Position numbers and translations under genes: made by a program | Assembly (NCBI RefSeq): GCF_000787575.1 | Contig: NW_012236528.1 | Location: 63,552 to 127,551, forward strand | Reading direction: 5' to 3' | Length of the DNA: 64,000 bases | Source: Acytostelium subglobosum LB1 | Lineage: Eukaryota; Evosea; Eumycetozoa; Acytosteliales; Acytosteliaceae | The notes under the pieces: model-generated | The model's database searches: none | Seen by the model: the letters and a program-made list of their open reading frames with translations, nothing else | What the model was told of the DNA's origin: nothing | In this document: positions 13,231 to 24,367 of the stretch, one piece after another | Layout: each line of letters starts with the position of its first letter | Position numbering within the stretch: the first letter of the stretch is position 1

Positions 13231-15005
13231 ATGAATTCAACAATGATCAATAGCGCTACTCCACTCTTCTGCTTTGACACCTCAAAGAAGGCCAACCAGG
13301 CAACTGCCGAGAACACTCAGTCCAATGATTACTTTGAGTGGTAAGTTTATCATCATCATCATACTTATTATTATTCGTTGTCATCATATTAACATTCTTT
13401 ATACACACATTAACAGGTGCAATGGTTTGATTAACCAGCAGCAGCAACAGCAGCAGCAGCCACAAGAACAACAACAACAGCAGCCTCAATTGTTTGACAA
13501 CAACAACAACAATGTTGGAATGATCCCAATCAATGTTGGATATGCCAATGTCTCTGCCGTTGCAACAAACAATGTCACTGCTCAATACGTGGACATTGGA
13601 GGCAATCAATCGCCATTGAACTATACCCCACCCGAGTCCCCAATCCAGCCCACATTCTCCAGTGCTGTTGCCCCTCCAGTCGTAGGCAACACCTACTACA
13701 TGTCAGCCCCCTCAACCCAGCAGCAACAACAACCAACACCATCGTTCAGCGATAGTATGGGTCAGCAGCAGACCTCTTTGGTTGATGAGATCAATTCCTC
13801 TTCTTCGTCACCACTGGTCTACTCAATCCCTCCACAATACCTTCCCAACTATGGTTTGGTGTTGAATGTCCAGAACAAGAACCAAGCAATCCTCCCTCCC
13901 CAAGCATGGACCTTGAACAACAACAACAACTGTGGTAACAATGCCCCTGTCAACACTACATCCAACAACAACCTCAATGTCATGAACCTCCAGTTCAACG
14001 TTGGAAGAATGAACAACAACAACAAGCCCAACTCTCCACCCTCCAACACCAACAACAACATGCCATTCCAAATGATGAACCAGAACTTCCAAGTCAAACA
14101 ACAACCAATGTTCAATGACCTTGCCTTACCTTGGACAAAACTCTGATGTGTCCTCTCCAGAATCTGCCTATCTATCGCCGCCAATCTCACCCCCAACCTC
14201 ATCATTCGTGCACCATCAACAGCCATCGCCCATCCACACCATGCCATCGCCCACCACTGACATGCCAGCACCCAACGACCATTGGGAGACCGGTCTATTC
14301 CCAGACTCCTTGCACAAGCAGTTCGAAGTTGCCCCACCCATGTCCATCGAGTGTACCTCTGCCTTCTTTGAATCCTTCCAAACTGGTAATGAGCTCGGCC
14401 GCCACAGAGCCTGCTGGAACCTCGCCAACCCCATGCACCGCAACTACTACCAGCCAATCACCTTCAAGATCCCCAGTGAGACTGGTCCCCTTATGAATGC
14501 TGGTGCCGAGCTCACTGCCGACAGCCTCATGATGGACATGAAGATGGTCAACTCTCGCTACGAGAACCACCGCATCTACATCCATCCATCGATTGGCTAC
14601 TCGGGCAATGCCAAACGCTTCAAGCAGGCACCCGAGCTCAATGAGAAGGCTCTGGTTCTGGACGGCGCCGTCTACGATGGCCACTTGAACCCAATCCACA
14701 ACTGCAAAATCTGCACCGAGTACTACCAAACCAAGTCGTACTTCTCGGCAAACCCACATGCCAAGGGCAAGGTGCTGCTCATCAAGAATAATATCTTGAC
14801 CCGTGTGAAGGATGGCTCCTTCACGCTCTCTGTGAAACCAATGTGCTGCAGTGGTCACAACTCGCACATTCCACTCTACTTCCACTTCACTCTGACCGAT
14901 CCAACGACCAACGAAGTTGTCTTCCAGTCTATGATCAACGTCAACGTGAAGCAATGGAAGAAGTCAATCCAGAACAAGAACAAGAAGCAAAAGCTTGACA
15001 ACTAA
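13231..15005 (+). CDS. cudA: CudA-like developmental transcription regulator, two frames
   Basis: Exon 1 is 13231-13340 and exon 2 starts at 13417. The frame stays open through Gln, Asn and Ser/Pro-rich sequence to a TGA at 14144-14146. The conserved C-terminal domain lies in the +1 frame, open from 14079 to the stop at 15003-15005. That domain has '[21 protein letters not shown]', '[11 protein letters not shown]', '[14 protein letters not shown]' and '[16 protein letters not shown]'. It matches my recollection of CudA, whose core is distantly STAT-DNA-binding-like. An Ndt80/p53-like fold is the alternative. CudA controls prespore gene expression and culmination. The frame change could be an assembly indel, a programmed +1 shift or an unusual intron; no intron with local splice motifs explains it. 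The C-terminus is basic ('[10 protein letters not shown]'). Confidence 0.65.
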
Positions 15006-15283
15006 GTCGCGTGCCCACTGTTCTTCTTCGCAGCTCAACTAATTACGAGCTACTTACCTACTAGGTATGATCCAAATTGGATTCATCTTGTGTAGTCACA
15101 ACACCCTCTCTCCCCCAACATCCCCAACATCCACAACAAACAACAAAGCCTTTTTTGGCTTGATCATCAAATCAACCAACCAATCAATCACATTAATCAA
15201 TTATTATAACAACAACAATAAATAAATAAATTTTGACAGATTCAAGCTCGCAGTGCAAGGGGAACGATGAGGACCACAAACAC
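15006..15283 (+). other. 3' flank of the CudA-like gene
   Basis: Contains C/T- and CA-rich sequence and AATAAATAAATAAA at about 15219-15232, a plausible polyadenylation region, immediately before the left terminal repeat of the transposon. Confidence 0.4.
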
Positions 15284-15319
15284 TTGATTGCTGCTAAGGT
15301 TAGCTTGGGTTCTGCAGGG
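15284..15319 (+). repeat. Left terminal inverted repeat of the DNA transposon
   Basis: TTGATTGCTGCTAAGGTT then 8 bases then TTCTGCAGGG. It pairs with the right-end repeat at 17008-17034. Confidence 0.6.
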
Positions 15320-15449
15320 TTCAACGGGTGTTGTGGGTGGATTCTTCAAATATTTGTTTTGGAATCCAAGGTCCGACCCGTGATGACCCTTTGCAACCTC
15401 CAACATAGTAATAGCGACCAATTAATACATATATATAATACAACATCTG

Positions 15450-16814
15450 ATGTCTGAGGAGCTAACCCAGTTAATAGTCACCAGAGTTAAGCAAGCAGGT
15501 GTCAAATGCTTCTTCTGCGGTACTGAGTTGGATATCTGGGTCTTGGGCAAACACCTGCCCTGATGATNNNNNNNNNNNNNNNNNNNNNNNNNNNNNNNNN
15601 NNNNNNNNNNNNNNNNNNNNNNNNNNNNNNNNNNNNNNNNNNNNNNNNNNNNNNNNNNNNNNNNNNNACAACAACAACAACAACAAGGAGGAACAATAAG
15701 AGGAAGAACAATACCCTTGAAGAAGGTGAAGAATAAATATGCTGCCAGCAAGCTAAGTCCATTAACTGACAAATGCCATACCCTCAACTCTGCACTTACA
15801 GATCAATGGTTCAACCAAGATGAAGAGTACACAAGTTACTTCAAGCTCTCCCATAGTCAAGTGTCTCAGCTCTGTGAGAAGCACTCTTTTGAACACAAGG
15901 ACATGCTCGTCTTCCTCATGAGGTGCCGCCACAACCTTCCCTGGTACATGATGGAGCGTGTGTTCCTATATCAATTGACAATCGCTCAGCTCAGGTACTC
16001 ATTCACCAAGGTGTTCGATAGATTGAAGTCGTACTGCCATGGGTACTTCCAGGATGTGGTTCACAATGGAGAGCTTCGAGACAATCATGCAGAAATATGG
16101 AAAGATGGTATTAAGCACAATGTTCATCTCATTGTGGACGGGTCAGAGCAGAGGATTCAAGTGCCGCCACACAAGACGATCAAGGATCTTGTTTATTCTG
16201 GCAAGAAATCAATGTATTCTTTGGCAGTGTTGGTCATTTGCGATATACGTGGCAAGATCGTGTATGTAGGTAAGACAGAGGGAGGCGCCCAGCCTGACGT
16301 CTCGCTCTACAAGGATGCTGCACCTAGACTACAGGCTCTGTTCGATGAAGATATTGTCATTCTCGGTGACAAAGGATTCAAAGGAGGTCAGAAGTACTAC
16401 ACCAACACCATCACCCCCAAGATCAAGTCGGCTTCATTGATCGATCATATGGAGTACACAGACAAGATGATCAGAAAACGCACGCTCGATGAGCATCGCC
16501 TGCGTCAAGGAAAGGAGGCGACCAAGGTATCTAAGAAGTTGAAGGCATTGGAAGCCAAGGTCACCAAAGAAGGATTCGATGCCGAGCGTATCCTGAGAGA
16601 GAAAGATGAGAGCAATCGAATCAAGAAGGTGAGGATCATCATTGAGAATGTCTTTGGAGAGATGAAGAAATGGAACATATTGTCAGACACAATCAGATCA
16701 CTTGGCGACCTTTCTGACAACATTCAACGACACAACGCACTCTGGACAATTATCGCATATTTGACCAATATGTTCCACTCCTTTGGACGAGACGACGATT
16801 TCTTTAAGGTCTAA
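15450..16814 (+). CDS. DDE superfamily transposase (DDE_4 / HARBI1-like), interrupted by gap
   Basis: The 3' part (from 15669 to the stop at 16812-16814) is a continuous frame. It starts in a Gln run, then a basic segment, then a helical N-domain with 'FKLSHSQVSQLCEKH', then the catalytic core. The DDE residues are visible: Asp in 'LIVDGSEQRI', Asp in 'VILGDKGFKGG', and Glu in 'RIIIENVFGEMKKW'. Spacing fits the IS5/Harbinger type. Upstream of the gap, an ATG at 15450 opens 37 codons including 'CFFCGTELDIWVLGKHLP', a CxxC element that may be half of a zinc-binding N-terminus. That stretch meets a TGA at 15561-15563 just before the Ns, so its link to the main frame (intron or decay) cannot be seen. 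The core itself looks undamaged. Confidence 0.75.
15568..15667. other. Assembly gap, 100 Ns
   Basis: Exactly 100 undetermined bases, the usual placeholder for a gap of unknown size. It falls inside the transposase gene beside a CAA repeat, which probably collapsed the assembly. Confidence 0.98.
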
Positions 16815-17007
16815 TTTATCATACAACAACAACAACAACCACAACAACAACTACAACAACAACAATAAAAATATAAATATTTAATTAACATCAGATAAGG
16901 TTTGAAAGGGTTCCCCTTGCTGTTCCAAGGGTTGTCCAGGGTCGAACCAGCTCGAACCCAAGGATTGAGACCGCTGAAAAATGAATTCTCTGCGTAACCT
17001 TGACTAT

Positions 17008-17034
17008 CCCCTGCAGAACCTTAGCAGCAACCAA
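17008..17034 (-). repeat. Right terminal inverted repeat of the DNA transposon
   Basis: CCCTGCAGAACCTTAGCAGC continuing with AACCAA. Its reverse complement matches the left end at 15284-15319 apart from the 8-base insertion there. Confidence 0.6.
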
Positions 17035-18311
17035 CTCAAAACTTTAGATTAATTGCGATTTTTGATGGATATTAGGGTCCAAATCGGAGATTCTGAAAGC
17101 TTTCGTCGAGGATCGAATCGCAGTCGTCGGGTAAGTCTAATACTATGCTCTTGGTTACCACTCCAAGTGTACCCAAACAAACTTCATTCACTCAATCACT
17201 TACTTACTACGACTAACTTGACCTTCATAGTAAATCACTTTGGTTTAAGCTCAGTAGTAGTTGAACATCGCATCTCATAAAGGTAATGAATCGTTCAATC
17301 ATATAATACAAAGGTCAGGATAGTTGACAAACGTATTTGATGTAACATGTTACATCATCAGTTCATCAATATCAAATTGTACAAACAACCAATCAACCTT
17401 CCTCACTACACTCACACACACATAAACACCAGAGAGACTTTACCGAGGCAACCATTGTTGCCCCTGCTACTACTTACACTTACCTTATTTATGTAGTTGT
17501 GATCACACCCCACGATATGATGTTGTGAATCAATCAAACACAACACCACTCACACCCAGTCTTTCCAGCTGATTGATTGATTACCGGATTGCACTGACCC
17601 CACCACCCCATCCATCAATCCATCCATCCATCCATCCATTCAATCAATCAATCATTGGCACCCAATATATATGCAGTTCAGATATATGATCAAGTATCAT
17701 ATGGTGTTAGTAACAACACAACAACATACATTACAGCAGCAGCAGCAAAGCACCGATGCTTCAATTTGTTGCTGTTGGAAGCTGCTGACTTATTGACAGC
17801 GGATCCATCCATCAATTCATCTATGCAATCATACCCCACTATTATCTTTTCTCAGCTCTCTCTCTTCTCTCTTATGTGTATATGATTGGTGCATGTGTGT
17901 GTTATCCAATTGCCAATCACGATTAGCATTCTATCTATCGACTGACTGCCTGCTACCCAATACTATCCAAGCAACAACCCTATCAATCCCCTCTCTCTAA
18001 TCATCATAATTTAAATTATGATCATATAATACCTACCAAATCATCAACATTATATATATATTTTAAATTATATATGAATTATATATATCTATATATTAGT
18101 GATCACATCCCATTAACCTCTTACTGATCATTCAAACACACACATCAGACAGGAACAGGAGGATACTTATATCCGTCGACGGATTATTCTATATTATTAT
18201 TGAATTATTATTATTATTATTATTATTGCGACCAAGAAGAGGAAAGCATTGTACACTACATCATAATCAGCATCAATTATCTTTAATCCTACAAACTATT
18301 AATAATTAATA
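17035..18311. promoter_or_regulatory. Intergenic region upstream of the Ser-rich gene
   Basis: About 1.28 kb without a supported gene. Notable parts are a 20-bp perfect palindrome (17338-17357), ATCC repeats (~17615-17640), a TATATA-rich block (18046-18095) and a TTA/TTAT microsatellite (~18185-18228). The last two probably belong to the promoter of the gene at 18312. Confidence 0.4.
17338..17357. repeat. 20-bp perfect palindrome
   Basis: TGATGTAACATGTTACATCA equals its own reverse complement. It could be a dimeric transcription-factor site or a cruciform. Confidence 0.8.
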
Positions 18312-19532
18312 ATGACAGTAGCAACCTTGATAAATACACCTATAAATAATAATAATACATCACCATCACAAATGGATCCTACGATAAAGGACCAGGTGGA
18401 GTTGGAGTTCAAGGTGTTTAAGGTGTTGGCTGCATTCTCACAGACACTGGAGAAATCTCTGATCACAAGTCAGTCCAGTGTTCATGGCATTTTCAACACG
18501 CTCAATCAATCATTACCCGAGCTACCAGAGATCAAGTCAATCAATCAGCTGACCGACGATGGAAATATTGGTCTACTGACCATTCAAATGGTCAGGACGG
18601 TGATCCAACGTGCTGATCAACTCTCCAAACAGATATCCATACTTCAACAAACTGTTCAATCAACATCATTACAACATCGGTCACCAGAGGTGACCAACGC
18701 AACGGGAAACAGTGTCAACAGCAGTGTACACACATCGCCAGAGATCAAGTTCTTCCCACCACAAGAGCAATCACATGAGTCCAATGTTGTTAATGAATTG
18801 GCATCATCAGACTCATCACTTGAGAATGATGGCTCTGCATCGAGCGACAGCAGAGACAGCGCAGAATTCTCATCAGACTCAAAGGCCGACAACAACAATG
18901 GAATGACTACAACAATGACTATATCAATTGGATCGGATGATGTACATCCTGTTCAACAGCAACAACAACAAGTACCAAGCACTACATCTACCGACACAAG
19001 AGACAGCGTGGAATGGGACACTAAACTACAGACCGAGATGCAACTCAATGCCATGCTGTCCGAGTTCCTAAAGGAGGACTTTGAAATCGCCAACCAGATT
19101 GGCGAGCCCAACTTGGAGGACCAAGAACACATCACACCACAAGAGCACATTACAACTCATGTCGTATCCAACCCTACCTCTCCAGTATTCACGCCACCGA
19201 CTTTGGCCACTGGTGCCAACCTCAGCTCCAGCGGATCATTCACGTCACAGGTCCACTCGCCTCTATCTCACTCAACATCCTCACTCTCAGTCACCAGTAA
19301 CTCCACCCAAAACTCATTGAACTCTCTATCCAACAGCATGTACGCCGATTCACAGCATGCCAAGCAACAACAACACAATAGTAGTACAAGTAGCATGAGT
19401 ACCAGCAGTAGCAGCAACAATATTAGTGGTAGTAATGCACCAAAGAAGGCTTACCTCACCGACCTACTTGACCAGATAGACGAGAATACTCCAACAAAGG
19501 ATAAGAAGAAGGGAAAGTTTAAGTTCTTCTAA
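18312..19532 (+). CDS. Unrecognised Ser/Thr/Gln-rich protein (406 aa)
   Basis: Intronless. The N-terminal ~125 residues are helical and ordered: 'VELEFKVFKVLAAFSQTLEKSL', 'VHGIFNTLNQSLPELPEI', and 'ISILQQTVQS', probably a coiled coil. The rest is dominated by Ser, Thr, Gln and His, until a conserved-looking C-terminus 'KKAYLTDLLDQIDENTP' and basic 'KDKKKGKFKFF'. There is no signal peptide or membrane segment. I do not recognise a family. The ordered head plus short linear tail suggests an adaptor or scaffold, which is only inference. It is tail-to-tail with the RalGAP-like gene, about 75 bp apart. Confidence 0.7.
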   Translation: MTVATLINTPINNNNTSPSQMDPTIKDQVELEFKVFKVLAAFSQTLEKSLITSQSSVHGIFNTLNQSLPELPEIKSINQLTDDGNIGLLTIQMVRTVIQRADQLSKQISILQQTVQSTSLQHRSPEVTNATGNSVNSSVHTSPEIKFFPPQEQSHESNVVNELASSDSSLENDGSASSDSRDSAEFSSDSKADNNNGMTTTMTISIGSDDVHPVQQQQQQVPSTTSTDTRDSVEWDTKLQTEMQLNAMLSEFLKEDFEIANQIGEPNLEDQEHITPQEHITTHVVSNPTSPVFTPPTLATGANLSSSGSFTSQVHSPLSHSTSSLSVTSNSTQNSLNSLSNSMYADSQHAKQQQHNSSTSSMSTSSSSNNISGSNAPKKAYLTDLLDQIDENTPTKDKKKGKFKFF

Positions 19533-19606
19533 TAAACTGGATCATAATATATAGTCGAATCTTCATTGTTTAGATTGGTTGTTGTTGTTATTTGTCGTAT
19601 ATATGT

Positions 19607-22600
19607 TTATTTGTTTGTTGTTGTCGATGGTTCCTTTGGTTTCTTGGAGAAGAATCCAGTGCGAGCAGTGTTGGTTGGCGAGCTGGCTGGCGAGTCTGCA
19701 TTCTTGGTTGGCTTTAGGATGTTCCATCCCTTGCCAGTTAATGGTGTGCTCGATGGAGATGATTGAGGCGATGACGAAGGTGTCGAGAACTTGGAAGCAA
19801 TGGCACTGATGGGTGTCTTTGCTGGTCCTGGCGTTGTTGTAGAGGCACCTCCAGAGGTTGACGGTGAGATGGTTGGTGATGTCGCAGTCTTGTTCGTTGT
19901 GGTCGTTGGAGCGGATGAAGTCACTGGCGTCGGAGTGACTTTGGCTGGGGACGAAGAGGTGGTAGGTGGTGACGTAGGTGGTGGCGAAGACGCTGAGGAT
20001 GTGGACGAGGGTGAAGGTTGTGAGGTACTGGTAGGAGAGGTCTGGTGTTGCTGTTGCTGAGTGACACTTGTTGCGTTGCCAGTTGGACTACTCGACTTGA
20101 CAGGAGAGGACTGCTGGGTGGGTATTCTGTTGGCTGACATTCCAACCGAGTTTCTCCACGAGTTGCTGGAGGACAATGGTTGTGAAGATGAAGCCGATAG
20201 TCCACCAACCAGGATAGGTGAGACTGCAGGGGATGAGTTGCTACTACTGTTGCTGGTTGTTGTTGGTTTTTGCTCAGTGCTACTGGAACTGTTACTGTTG
20301 CTACTCGTGTTGTTGTTGGCACCAATGACCGATGTTCCATTGTTGCTATTGTTGATCGCCCTGGCAGATGGTCTAACAGCCTTGAATGGCTCAACATGAT
20401 CAGAGCTATTGGTTCGCACTGGTCTCTTGTATAGCTGGTCTTCCTCCAGTGCCTGGAATGTGGTCATATAGTTCTGTTGAACAGTGAGTTCGCGCTTGAA
20501 TGAAACAGAGATATCATTGATCATCTTCTTCCTCTGAAGGAATTGATGTGATACGCTGTTGGAGTCAGAGAGTGCCAATTGTTGGAATGCATTGATCGCT
20601 GTGGCCTTGGCCAACTCTGCCAATATATGCTTGCTGACAACCAAGTCATCATTGATAATTGGTCCGAATATTGTAGTCTAATGTTTGATTGATCGATTGA
20701 TTGTTAGTGTGTGTTTGATTGATCATGATCCATTGACTATATCACTTACCTTTGTGAACATTCCCTTGTATATCTTGACTCTGTACAACTTGGATTGGAG
20801 AGGAGTGATGACAATCTGCACTCTGCTAGTGATGTTCTCAATCTTGAGCTGCTCATACTCCTCCAACGTGCCATCATACCACACGATGACAACGCTGTCC
20901 TTGCCCAACAACTTCTTCTTGTGCTCCACGGATGAGCCTTGATTGGGCATCAGAGTGGTGACGTGAAAGATGGTCTCGCGACTGCTGGTTGCATAGTATG
21001 GCGCATACTTTCCGTGCAAACCCTTGGTATCCAGTCCACCTAGATAGCCGCGGTGTGTTGCCACGTCCACTGTCCAGCCAAGCGATGAGACAAAGTCAAC
21101 ATAGTCGGATGGAGTATCGCTGCCGACCACATTGTTGAGAATGTCATCTTCGGTAGTGTCGCTCTTCTTAATGTACATGACACCGATGCGTGTCTGCGCG
21201 CGCTCCTGCAGTGAATCCAATGAGTAGAGAGCCTGGTAGAATGTGAGTGTGTTCTCCATCTGACACACCCTGCCCTTGGACTCGAGCGAGAGGAACCCCA
21301 AGTTGGAGAGGAGCAGACGCGAGTTTTGGAACTTTAGGTCGCCCTGATACTTGTTCTTTGGTGATGTGGACTGGATCGTGGTGCGGTGGTTCAGACCATG
21401 AGAGTTGGTGTTGAGTATGTTCAGCTCGGACTTGATCAGTGACTCTGTTGATTGATTGAATGCAGCGTCCTTGGTTGTGCTAATGTACTGGCTGACATTG
21501 CCAAAGTCCTCTTGGTTCATAATGAAGGATGACACGAATGGCTGAACCTTGTCCAACTGTAGGGGTGGTGGAATGACTGCAGGGACCATGTGTGCGCCGG
21601 TTGGTAGGGGCTCCTCGCCCTCCCAACCATCAGAAGACGCGTCAGACAGACGCTCAGTCTCGGTAGAGCTGTCGCGGGGTTTGAAAGGAAGCAATGCGTA
21701 GTCAGTGTTGATCACATAGCGACCGGTAGAATCACGGATGATGATTGTTGTGTGCGGACCATTCTCGCCGAATGGCTGATCGATAAGAGTCATGAGCATC
21801 GAGTCATTGACAGAGTAGAAACGGATGCATTGCTCAACAGGGAAGTTTGGCTGGCCCTCCTTCTTGGCCTGCTCGCGGATCGAAGCAACCACATCAGTCT
21901 CGAGCCAAGCCGATGATGTCAACGAGCTGTTTCCAGCATTGTACGGGTTGGGGTAGAAGCTCAATCTGTTCATGATCGTGTCAAATGTGCACTGAGCAAT
22001 CTCCTTGATCCTGGACGTGATGTTTGGATTGTTGATCAATTGTTGGCGTTTCTTTTGTTGTGTGGTCGATGCTGCAGCGTTGGCCGACTGTGCGCCCGCT
22101 GTCGATGTTGGCATTCCAGAGTTGGAAAGGTTCAGACCTGCTGCACCTGTGGGCAAATGTCCACTGCTCGATGCAAGGTTTGAGGAGGCGCCACCGATCT
22201 GAGGAGATGATGGTACCTGCTGAGATGCGCTCATTGACGGAACATTGACACCAAGTCCACTGCCGGTTGGTGTGTTGGAGATAGTCTCCTCGTTGGGATT
22301 CTTACCACCGAGTGCAATGGTCAGCGAGTCGAACAGCATGTACAATGTGCTGGTGTCGGTCTTGTAGTTGCCATCAAAGATCCATCCACTGACGATAACC
22401 CATTGACCAATGGCAGCCAGTGCAAGGAGTATCAGCTCCTCGGTCTCCGAGCTGATTGGTGTCTCTCTGCATTTGAACACAATGAACTTGCATAGCTTCC
22501 TGACGATGGTGTGCGCGATCTGGACAAAGGTGGGGATGCTAGCGTGGTGGCTGGCCAGCTCACCCAACAGCTGGAAGGAGTGCGAGATGACCTCACCTGG

Positions 22601-24367
22601 CCATTGGCCAGTGAATGAGGTAGCCTTCTTGAGCACAATATTGATGGCAATGTTGATAAATGCCGTGGTTGGATTCTTTCCATCGGGCATAGCCGTGACA
22701 TTCTTATGTTGATGCTCCAATTGGAAGTCAAGAATGTACCAGATCAGTGTGGACAGGTTGTGTGGCGAGGTCTCAGTGTTGAGTGCACTGAGTATGAGAT
22801 GGGCGACATGTGATCGAACGTCACGGAATGAGTTGAGATCAGGCTGGGCCAGCTCGTACTTGCCCGTGACATCTGATGGCAGCGGGGGGTAGTACTCCAT
22901 CGAACGTTTGTTAAAGAACTGGTAGAACTGCACGTTCTCGAAGCGATTGGAGTAACACATGATCTGTCCAAGGATGCGAACGGCTGAGCGACGTAGTGGC
23001 TCGCTGTTGGAACCTGGCACTATAGTTAGAATACGGCCAAGTGCACGAATGTACGCGGGGACCAGGATACGGCAGCCTGGGATCTCAGAGGACAGCAACG
23101 ACTTGGTGTGGATAACACCGGCGTAGAGTATCTTGCCATCACACCACAACACCTCGCTGATACACGAGTAGAAGCTGGCCAAGTAGATTGGATCGAATGT
23201 GATCTTGGGTGAGCAGGTCAGGAAGATGTGCGACAGGATCTCTGTGGCCAGCGAGATGCCCTCGTCGTATCCAAAGCGAATGACCTTGATGGCCTCAAAC
23301 AGCCACGAGCCAAAGATTGCCAGGATTGAGTTGCCATCTTGGGTCACGGCCAAGAACATTGACACGAGTTGGTAGATTCCACCGATGGCCGTGGCAAAGA
23401 TTGTCGGGTTCTTGATGGCGTTGGGGTTGCCAATGAAATGAAGTACTCGGTTCCAAAGGTAGACGAGGTAGTTTGGCTCAAACTCGATGGTGATGTCTTC
23501 CAACTTGACGGGAATGGTCGCCCGGCCTGCATAATCCTGTGTGTAGAGCATCTGTACGAGTGGTGCTGTGATTGACATGCACGTGAGACTCCACTGATGG
23601 ATCGTTGGCATGTGGTGCAACCAGCCAAAGGCATATTTGTGCAGATTGTTCCAGAGCTGTGGGTTACGAGTGCGAGAGTGAAGCCACACCTCAAACAACA
23701 CCTTGAGCAGGAGTGGACAGATGGAGCGCGCCAAGATCTCGTCGGTCTTTGATCCAGTGCTGAGTGTGCAGTCGGCCACGGACAACAGCAGCGTGATCCA
23801 CAGCTCGAACGTCTCCTGGGAGAAGTTCTTGGAGAGTGCGCGGGCAATGTCCAAGTAGAGCTGCAGTACCTTTTGGCAGAGGATGATGTGTGTCTCGACG
23901 GCGTCCTTTGAGGGTGCCGATCGCGGCTGGAACATCAGTGTCAGATGCTGAAGGATGCGCTGCATGTAGAACTCTGAGTGGTCGTCGTCGAGGGGTGGTG
24001 GTCGACACTTGGCATCGAACAGCCATCGTTTATACAACTCGATACAGGCAAATATCGAAGGTGACTCGTCGAGTGGCAACAAGAATCCCTGTTCAACAAT
24101 CTCCATCATCCATGACATATGCTCCTTGGTGGCCACTATCGTAGGCATTGAAGTCGATGGATCAAGTAAGAACAATGACACTACATGATTAACCAATGTC
24201 TTCTTTACGTTCAACGGGAACTCCTTTAGTATACCAGTGTCTAAATGATTGATTCAATGATTGAATGGGTTAGTGATTGATTGATTGATTGGTGAGTGAG
24301 TGAGTGAAGAGTACATACTCTTGTCTTGATCAATAAGATTAAGGCTACATGCCCAATCAATGAACAT
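19607..24367 (-). CDS. Ral GTPase-activating protein beta-subunit homologue
   Basis: Three exons (24319-24367, 20750-24240, 19607-20677), 1536 residues. The long N-terminal helical region matches the RALGAPB pattern: 'MMEIVEQGFLLPLDES', 'LLLKVLFEVWLHSRTR', 'IFGSWLFEAIKVI'. Towards the C-terminus 'SRLLLSNLGFLSLE' and 'FVSSLGWTVDVATHRG' mark the RapGAP-like domain, ending 'LYRVKIYKG'. Exon 3 continues the domain with 'FGPIINDDLVVSKHILAELAKATAINAF' and then a Ser/Thr/Pro/Asn-rich tail of ~250 residues. In animals the beta subunit is the non-catalytic partner of RALGAPA and stabilises the complex that inactivates Ral/Rheb-like GTPases. No clear catalytic Asn-thumb is obvious, consistent with that. 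It shares an upstream region with the divergent RhoGAP gene. Confidence 0.85.

Larger units (their letters stand above)
15284..17034 (+). mobile_element. DNA transposon, PIF/Harbinger or IS5-like DDE type
   Basis: A ~1.75-kb unit bounded by imperfect terminal inverted repeats: the left end at 15284-15319 and the right end at 17008-17034 share GCTGCTAAGGTT and CTGCAGGG in inverted order, the left copy having 8 extra bases between the blocks. Sub-terminal inverted similarity (GGTCCGACCC near 15372 versus GGTTCGACCC on the opposite strand near 16937) supports this. The unit encodes a DDE transposase and contains an assembly gap. I could not identify target-site duplications with confidence. It sits about 280 bp downstream of the CudA-like gene. 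Confidence 0.65.

Noticed and set aside
13025-13234. 69-codon open stretch before the CudA-like ATG
   Set aside because: Low-complexity leader sequence ending just past the true start; most likely 5' UTR.
16815-16870. CAA-repeat as extension of the transposase
   Set aside because: It lies after an in-frame stop and is plain 3' low-complexity sequence.
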